Source of the DNA: Spirochaetaceae bacterium UBA6243
GTDB lineage: Bacteria; Spirochaetota; Spirochaetia; Treponematales; Rectinemataceae
Direction of reading: 5' to 3'
DNA length: 8,943 nucleotides
Assembly: GCA_002441395.1 (NCBI GenBank)
Contig: DJVZ01000041.1
Location: 1 to 8,943, forward strand
Notes under the pieces: generated by a model
The model's input: the letters and a program-made list of their open reading frames with translations, nothing else
Databases searched by the model: none
What the model was told of the DNA's origin: nothing
Translations under genes and position numbers: made by a program
Shown: piece after piece, positions 4,507 to 8,943 of the stretch
Layout of the letters: each line of letters opens with the position of its first letter
How positions within the stretch are numbered: the first letter of the stretch is position 1

Positions 4507-7092
4507 ATGAATTATGAACAGTTTACTCTAAAGGCGCAGGAAGCGTTGCGGGACGCCACTTCCGTTGCGCAGAAAAACGATCACAGCTCGATAGAGCCTG
4601 AACACCTTTTGGCCTCTCTTATGGAACAGGAAGGCGGCGTCGTGCCTTCTCTCCTCGAGCGGTTGGGGATAGATCGCGCCCGCCTCGAACACGGCAACGC
4701 GGAGCTCATGAAGAAGCTGCCCAAGGCATACGGCGAGGCGGCACAAGTCTATTTTTCGCCCGCGATGCAGAAAATCATGGCGAAGGCGGAAGCCGAGTCC
4801 AAGGCGATGAAGGATGAATTCGTCGCGAGCGAGCACCTTTTTCTGGCGCTCATCGCCGTAGAGTCCCGCGTCGCGGCCCTGATGAAATCTTCAGGGATTA
4901 CCCGCGAGGGCGCGCTTGCCGTGCTCAAGTCGATACGAGGCTCGCAGAGTGCCTCCGACGAGAACGCCGAAGAGAAGTATCAGGTGCTGGAGAAATACAC
5001 GCGCGACCTGACGGCGCTCGCGCACGAAGGGAAGCTTGACCCCGTGATCGGACGAGACGAGGAGATAAGGCGCGTCATGCAGGTCCTCTCCAGGCGAACC
5101 AAGAACAACCCCGTGCTCATCGGCGAGCCAGGCGTCGGAAAGACCGCGATCGTCGAAGGCCTCGCCCAGCGCATCATTTCAGGCGATGTCCCCGACAGCC
5201 TCAAGAATAAAAAGCTCCTCGCGCTCGACCTCGGCTCGCTCGTCGCGGGGAGCAAATTCCGCGGAGAGTTCGAGGAGCGTCTCAAGGCGGTCATCAATGA
5301 AATCGGCAAGTCGGACGGCAAAATCATTCTGTTTATCGATGAGCTGCACACGCTCGTGGGAGCCGGCGCCGCCGAGGGGGCGATGGACGCTTCCAATCTG
5401 CTGAAGCCCGCCCTCGCGCGCGGGGAGCTCCGGGCGATCGGCGCGACCACGCTCGATGAATACAGGAAACACATCGAAAAAGACGCCGCGTTCGAGCGTC
5501 GGTTCCAGCCGGTATACTGCGCTCCGCCCAGCGTGGAGGACACCATCGCGATTCTGCGCGGTCTCAAAGAGCGCTATGAGGTGCACCACGGCGTTCGCAT
5601 CCGCGACGATGCGCTCATCGCGGCGGCAGAACTCTCTGACCGCTACATCACCTCGCGGTTTCTGCCGGACAAGGCGATCGACCTTGTCGATGAGGCCGCC
5701 TCGCGACTTAAAATGGAAATCGAAAGCCAGCCCACCGAACTCGACCAGATTCAGCGCAAGCTGATCCAGCTCCGTATGGAGGCCAACGCATTGAAGAAGG
5801 AAAATGATCCGGCTTCCGTCGAGCGCCGCGGCAAGCTGGAAAAAGAAATCGCAGATCTCTCCGAAAAGCGCGACACGATGGTCGCGCGCTGGCAGAAGGA
5901 AAAGCAGGTCATCGAGGACATCCGGCAGCTCAAGCAGAAAATCGAAGAATACAAGGTTGAGATCGATCAGCTCGTCCGTGATGGTCAGCTCGCGAAGGCC
6001 TCCGAGATCAAATACGGAAGGCTCGTCGAGACACAGCGCAAACTGGAAGAGCTTTCCAAGAAAGTGCAGGAAGAGAAGGATACACCGAGACTTTTGCGCG
6101 AGGAAGTCTCCGACGAGGACATCGCCCGCGTAGTGTCGCTCTGGACGGGCATTCCCGTTTCGAAGATGCTTTCGAGCGAAATGCAGAAGTATGTCGAGCT
6201 CGAAAAGCAGTTGGCCAAACGCGTGATCGGCCAGGAAGGCGCGCTGCGGGCCGTCGCCGACGCCATCCGGCGCAACAGGGCGGGGCTTTCGGACCCGCGT
6301 CGCCCCCTGGGGTCATTCCTTTTTCTGGGCCCCACGGGCGTGGGCAAGACAGAGCTCGCAAAGGCGCTCGCGGAGTTCCTGTTCAACGATGAACGCGCCC
6401 TCACCCGCATCGACATGAGCGAGTATATGGAGAAATATTCGGTGTCGCGGCTCATCGGGGCTCCTCCGGGATATGTCGGCTACGAGGAGGGCGGCCAGCT
6501 CACGGAAGCGGTGCGCAGACGGCCCTATTCGGTCGTGCTCTTCGACGAAGTCGAAAAAGCCCATTCGGAGGTGTTCAATGTGCTCTTGCAGATGCTCGAC
6601 GACGGACGCCTCACGGATGGCCAGGGCCGGGTCGTCGATTTCCGCAACGCCATCATCATCATGACGAGCAACATAGGCTCGGAATTTATTCTGACGATGA
6701 AAAGCATGGATGAAGTCCGTTCCCGGATCGACGATCTCCTCAAGAATTACTTCAAGCCCGAATTCTTGAACCGCATCGACGAGATCGTGGTCTTCGACAG
6801 GCTCGACGAGTCCATGATCCGCAAGATCACCGACCTGAGGCTCGGCGAACTCGCCGGTCGTCTCGCCCAGAGAAACATCGCGCTCACCGTGGATGACGCC
6901 GCCAGGGGTTATATTGCAAAGGAAGGCTTCGATCAGCAGTTCGGCGCCCGGCCGCTCAAGAGGGCTATCCAGAACCTCCTTGAGAACCCCATCGCGAAAA
7001 AACTGCTCGCGGGGCAGATCCTCGAAGGGGACGCGGTGCGCGTGGGCATGTCAGGGGACGAACTCGCGATCGGCACCGAGCGCACCGCATGA
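4507..7092 (+). CDS. clpB: ATP-dependent chaperone ClpB (Hsp100 disaggregase)
   Basis: This is a cytoplasmic hexameric AAA+ machine that pulls proteins out of aggregates together with the DnaK system. At 861 residues it matches full-length ClpB. The order is: N-terminal Clp repeat domain (about 1-145); AAA+ domain 1 with Walker A GEPGVGKT (206-213), pore loop KFRG (250-253), Walker B IILFIDE (273-279) and arginine finger region RRFQ (331-334); coiled-coil M domain (about 410-525), which separates ClpB from ClpA and ClpC; and AAA+ domain 2 with Walker A GPTGVGKT (608-615), pore loop GYVGYEEGG (655-663), Walker B VVLFDE (676-681) and sensor-2 GARPLKRAI (813-821). Pore loop 1 has Phe251 where E. 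coli has Tyr. No ClpP-docking IGF-type loop is visible, as expected. The start follows AAAGGAAA. The stop overlaps tatD. Confidence 0.98.
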   Translation: MNYEQFTLKAQEALRDATSVAQKNDHSSIEPEHLLASLMEQEGGVVPSLLERLGIDRARLEHGNAELMKKLPKAYGEAAQVYFSPAMQKIMAKAEAESKAMKDEFVASEHLFLALIAVESRVAALMKSSGITREGALAVLKSIRGSQSASDENAEEKYQVLEKYTRDLTALAHEGKLDPVIGRDEEIRRVMQVLSRRTKNNPVLIGEPGVGKTAIVEGLAQRIISGDVPDSLKNKKLLALDLGSLVAGSKFRGEFEERLKAVINEIGKSDGKIILFIDELHTLVGAGAAEGAMDASNLLKPALARGELRAIGATTLDEYRKHIEKDAAFERRFQPVYCAPPSVEDTIAILRGLKERYEVHHGVRIRDDALIAAAELSDRYITSRFLPDKAIDLVDEAASRLKMEIESQPTELDQIQRKLIQLRMEANALKKENDPASVERRGKLEKEIADLSEKRDTMVARWQKEKQVIEDIRQLKQKIEEYKVEIDQLVRDGQLAKASEIKYGRLVETQRKLEELSKKVQEEKDTPRLLREEVSDEDIARVVSLWTGIPVSKMLSSEMQKYVELEKQLAKRVIGQEGALRAVADAIRRNRAGLSDPRRPLGSFLFLGPTGVGKTELAKALAEFLFNDERALTRIDMSEYMEKYSVSRLIGAPPGYVGYEEGGQLTEAVRRRPYSVVLFDEVEKAHSEVFNVLLQMLDDGRLTDGQGRVVDFRNAIIIMTSNIGSEFILTMKSMDEVRSRIDDLLKNYFKPEFLNRIDEIVVFDRLDESMIRKITDLRLGELAGRLAQRNIALTVDDAARGYIAKEGFDQQFGARPLKRAIQNLLENPIAKKLLAGQILEGDAVRVGMSGDELAIGTERTA

Positions 7093-7925
7093 GCGGAGTG
7101 TTCACCGACAGTCACGCCCACCTCGAGATGGTGGCGCAGCGGCTTGGAGTTTTCGCGCTCGATGGAGTCGTGGCGGCATACGCGGCGCAGCCGGGCGCAC
7201 TCATTCTCGACATCGGCGTCGACCCGGGCGATCTCGGCCGGCGCCGCGCTCTTGTCGAAAAGAGCCTCGCCGGGATGGCCGAGGAACCCGGAGCCGGCCC
7301 CGCACGCGCGATCGAGCTTCCGATACGCTGGGCGGCCGGCATATGGCCCGGCCGCGAGGCGCTGGACAACCCCAAAGCCTCATTGGAGGCTCTGGAACGC
7401 GATATCGGCGCCGAGATCGATGCCCTCGGCGAGTGCGGCCTCGACTACCACCACATGGACGCCGGCCCGGAGGCCCAGAGAGAGCTGTTCGGCGCGCAGA
7501 TAGAACTCGCCCTGAGCCATAAGCTGCCTCTGATCGTGCATTCGCGCGAAGCCTTCCAGGATACATTCGCGCTTGTGCAATCTTGCGCGCGCCACATTCC
7601 CACCATCATCCACTGTTTCGGCTACGGGCCCGAGGAGGCGGATTCCTTTCTGCGGGCCGGCTGCTACCTGTCGTTTGCGGGGAACATAACGTATAAGAAG
7701 AGCCAGCCCTTGCGCGACGCGCTTGCACTCGTGCCGGAAGAGCGGCTTCTGCTCGAGACCGACGCTCCCTACATGAACCCCATGCCCCACCGGGGCAAAC
7801 CTTCGAGTTCTCTCGATATTGAAAGGACATATCAGGTTGTTTCGACTCTGAGGGGCCTCGATATTGAAGCCTTGAGAATCTCTGTCTCCTCAAACCTCCG
7901 GCGCATACTTGGCATGAGCCCATAG
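7089..7925 (+). CDS. tatD: TatD-family metal-dependent deoxyribonuclease
   Basis: This is a TIM-barrel hydrolase of the TatD/YcfH family, whose members cut DNA ends and have been linked to DNA repair and turnover. All metal-binding residues are visible: H9 and H11 in TDSHAHLE, E115 in LGECGLDY, H151 in LIVHSREAF, H175 in IIHCFG and D225 in LLLETDAPYMNP. At 278 residues it is slightly longer than the usual 255-265; the extra length falls around 60-80, rich in Ala, Gly and Pro. The usual GIHPH loop reads GIWPG (84-88), a change outside the metal ligands. The ATG at 7089 overlaps the clpB stop as ATGA, so translation is coupled to clpB. Despite the name it is not part of the Tat export channel. 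The exact substrate is inferred from family only. Confidence 0.93.
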   Translation: MSGVFTDSHAHLEMVAQRLGVFALDGVVAAYAAQPGALILDIGVDPGDLGRRRALVEKSLAGMAEEPGAGPARAIELPIRWAAGIWPGREALDNPKASLEALERDIGAEIDALGECGLDYHHMDAGPEAQRELFGAQIELALSHKLPLIVHSREAFQDTFALVQSCARHIPTIIHCFGYGPEEADSFLRAGCYLSFAGNITYKKSQPLRDALALVPEERLLLETDAPYMNPMPHRGKPSSSLDIERTYQVVSTLRGLDIEALRISVSSNLRRILGMSP

Positions 7926-7937
7926 GCGCGCTAGGCT

Positions 7938-7951
7938 TTGGACAGTTCCAA
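7938..7951. repeat. Short inverted repeat between tatD and the MBL-fold gene
   Basis: TTGGA-CAGT-TCCAA is a perfect 5-bp inverted repeat with a four-base loop in the 50-base gap after tatD. It has no T-run, and could be a minor operator, a small hairpin or chance. No separate promoter is obvious in this gap, so the downstream gene is probably read from the clpB transcript. Confidence 0.3.
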
Positions 7952-7975
7952 TCCGCATTGCCAGAGGGGGCCAGA

Positions 7976-8836
7976 ATGAAAATCATCATGCTTGTCGAGA
8001 ATGTCGTGTATGCCGGCGGACTCAGTGCCGAGCATGGGCTTTCCCTCTACATCGAGCACGGCGGACACCGTTTCCTTTTTGATACGGGACAGGGTGACAG
8101 GTTCTTGAAGAACGCCCAGGCGCTTGGAGTCGATATTGAAAAAGTCGAGGCTCTCATCGTCAGCCACGGCCATTATGACCACGCGGGAGGGCTCAAGGCC
8201 TTTTGTAGAGCGAACACCAGCGCGAAAATATTCATAAAAGAAGGCTTTTTCGAGCCCAAATACAATAAAGACAAAAAGTTCATAGGCATCCCATACGACA
8301 AAGAGCTTTTCGAAGACCGTCTCCAGAGAGTAAGCCACCCCAAGGAAATTTTTCCTGGCGTGCATCTCATGACCGGCATCCCCCTCGCAAATGTGTGGGA
8401 CACACACTTCGATAATCTGTTCGTGATGAGGAATGGCGGCCTGGAACCCGACCGGTTTGCCGACGAGCAGTTCCTCGTGATAGAGGAAGAGGATGCCATA
8501 AGCGTGATCAGCGGCTGTTCGCATCGGGGCATCACGAATATCGTCAGAGCGGCGGCAGAGGCTTTCGCCGACAGGCCTGCGCGTCATTCAGCGGGCCCGC
8601 TCGCCCAAGGAGACAGTCCCGGACAAGGGTCGAAATTCCGTCTTGTGCTTGGGGGGTTCCATTTGAACAACGCGGACGGCGAATTGGCCGACAGGGTGAT
8701 TCACACCTTGGATGAATTCCATATCGAGCGGCTCGGCTGCTGCCATTGTACCGGCATTGAAAACTATGCGCGAATCAAGTCCGTTTTCGGACAGAGGGCT
8801 TTCTACAGTTGGACGGGGACGGAGCTCGCCTTTTAA
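7976..8836 (+). CDS. Metallo-beta-lactamase-fold hydrolase (COG1237 type)
   Basis: This is a soluble metal-dependent hydrolase of 286 residues. The metal-binding motif SHGHYDHAGG gives H64, H66, D68 and H69. Further likely ligands are H183 in SGCSHRGITNI, H229 in LGGFHL and H257 in CCHCTG. The layout LSLYIE, LFDTGQGD, SHGHYDH, GCSHRGI, GGFHL and HCTG is the pattern of COG1237, whose archaeal relatives take part in methanopterin synthesis; most bacterial members have no known substrate. A Gly/Pro/Ser-rich insertion sits at about 198-220. The ATG at 7976 is chosen because GAGGGGG (7963-7969) lies just ahead of it; an in-frame TTG at 7958 would put that ribosome site inside the gene. It lies 50 bases after tatD on the same strand. 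There is no signal peptide, so it is not a secreted antibiotic-resistance enzyme. Confidence 0.85.
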   Translation: MKIIMLVENVVYAGGLSAEHGLSLYIEHGGHRFLFDTGQGDRFLKNAQALGVDIEKVEALIVSHGHYDHAGGLKAFCRANTSAKIFIKEGFFEPKYNKDKKFIGIPYDKELFEDRLQRVSHPKEIFPGVHLMTGIPLANVWDTHFDNLFVMRNGGLEPDRFADEQFLVIEEEDAISVISGCSHRGITNIVRAAAEAFADRPARHSAGPLAQGDSPGQGSKFRLVLGGFHLNNADGELADRVIHTLDEFHIERLGCCHCTGIENYARIKSVFGQRAFYSWTGTELAF

Positions 8837-8872
8837 AGTGAAGGGATCTTGTGTTTCTCCTTGAGGGGGCCT

Positions 8873-8943
8873 TTATTTCGCGGCCTTAGGGGTTTCCTCA
8901 TCGACGATTGCCCGAATATGCTTGGCTTCTTTTGAGAGAACAA
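8873..8943 (-). CDS. 3' end of an unidentified gene (partial)
   Basis: The reverse strand is open from the window edge to a TAA at 8875-8873, giving a 22-residue tail with EAKHIRAIVDEETPKAAK at its end. A charged, Lys/Ala-rich end fits a soluble protein tail. The other two reverse frames either stop or give an implausible product. It would be convergent with the MBL-fold gene. The stretch is too short to name, and it could be chance. Confidence 0.4.
   Translation of the reverse strand, partial: VLSKEAKHIRAIVDEETPKAAK

Noticed and set aside
4980..5567. 195-residue open frame on the minus strand inside clpB
   Set aside because: It is antisense to a highly conserved ClpB sequence. Its Arg/Ser-rich composition is a by-product of GC-rich codons.
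6893..7522. 209-residue plus-strand frame across the clpB/tatD junction
   Set aside because: It is Arg/Pro/Ser-rich and out of frame with both recognised genes, whose motifs are intact.
7931..8587. 218-residue minus-strand frame opposite the MBL-fold gene
   Set aside because: The plus strand carries the full MBL metal-binding motif set. The reverse frame shows no recognisable domain.

Overview
This is a bacterial chromosomal window with two kinds of DNA. Roughly bases 80-3240 are visibly AT-richer and carry accessory cargo: two toxin-antitoxin modules and an ABC exporter. From about 3400 to the end the DNA becomes GC-rich, strongly so in clpB and tatD, and holds ordinary chromosomal genes. 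The host is not certain. A KamA-like gene start, a small DUF3783-type protein and a stand-alone argR fit a free-living or gut spirochaete, but that is an inference from gene content only.

Layout, left to right. (1) At 1-78, minus strand, is the 5' end of a probable lysine 2,3-aminomutase-family radical SAM gene with its own sigma70-like promoter. (2) At 188-898 is a VapBC/FitAB-type toxin-antitoxin operon (ribbon-helix-helix antitoxin plus PIN-domain RNase). (3) At 927-1571 is a complete chromosomal CcdAB operon whose promoter -10 lies inside a perfect palindrome. (4) At 1609-3235 is a two-gene ABC-2 exporter (ATPase plus six-helix permease) behind a TTGATC-17-TATAAT promoter; the GntR regulator usually found with such pairs is not present in the window. 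(5) At 3370-3991 is argR, preceded by a good ARG-box-like operator and a leader with several short Met-Arg reading frames. (6) At 4081-4365, minus strand, is a small DUF3783-type protein, convergent to argR and divergent from clpB. (7) At 4435-8836 is a likely operon of clpB, tatD and a COG1237-type metallo-beta-lactamase-fold hydrolase, with an ATGA clpB/tatD overlap. (8) At the right edge is the 3' end of an unidentified minus-strand gene.

The toxin modules look autoregulated: each has an inverted repeat in its promoter and overlapping antitoxin and toxin reading frames. ArgR probably represses itself. ClpB is the Hsp100 disaggregase. TatD and the MBL-fold protein downstream may be housekeeping passengers of the same transcript. 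No CRISPR array, rRNA, tRNA, insertion sequence or integron attC site was found. I see no convincing wholly new system. The most interesting points are the regulatory palindromes, the argR leader, and the compact defence/stress-type cargo inserted beside core genes. No gene-free stretch exceeds 300 bases.
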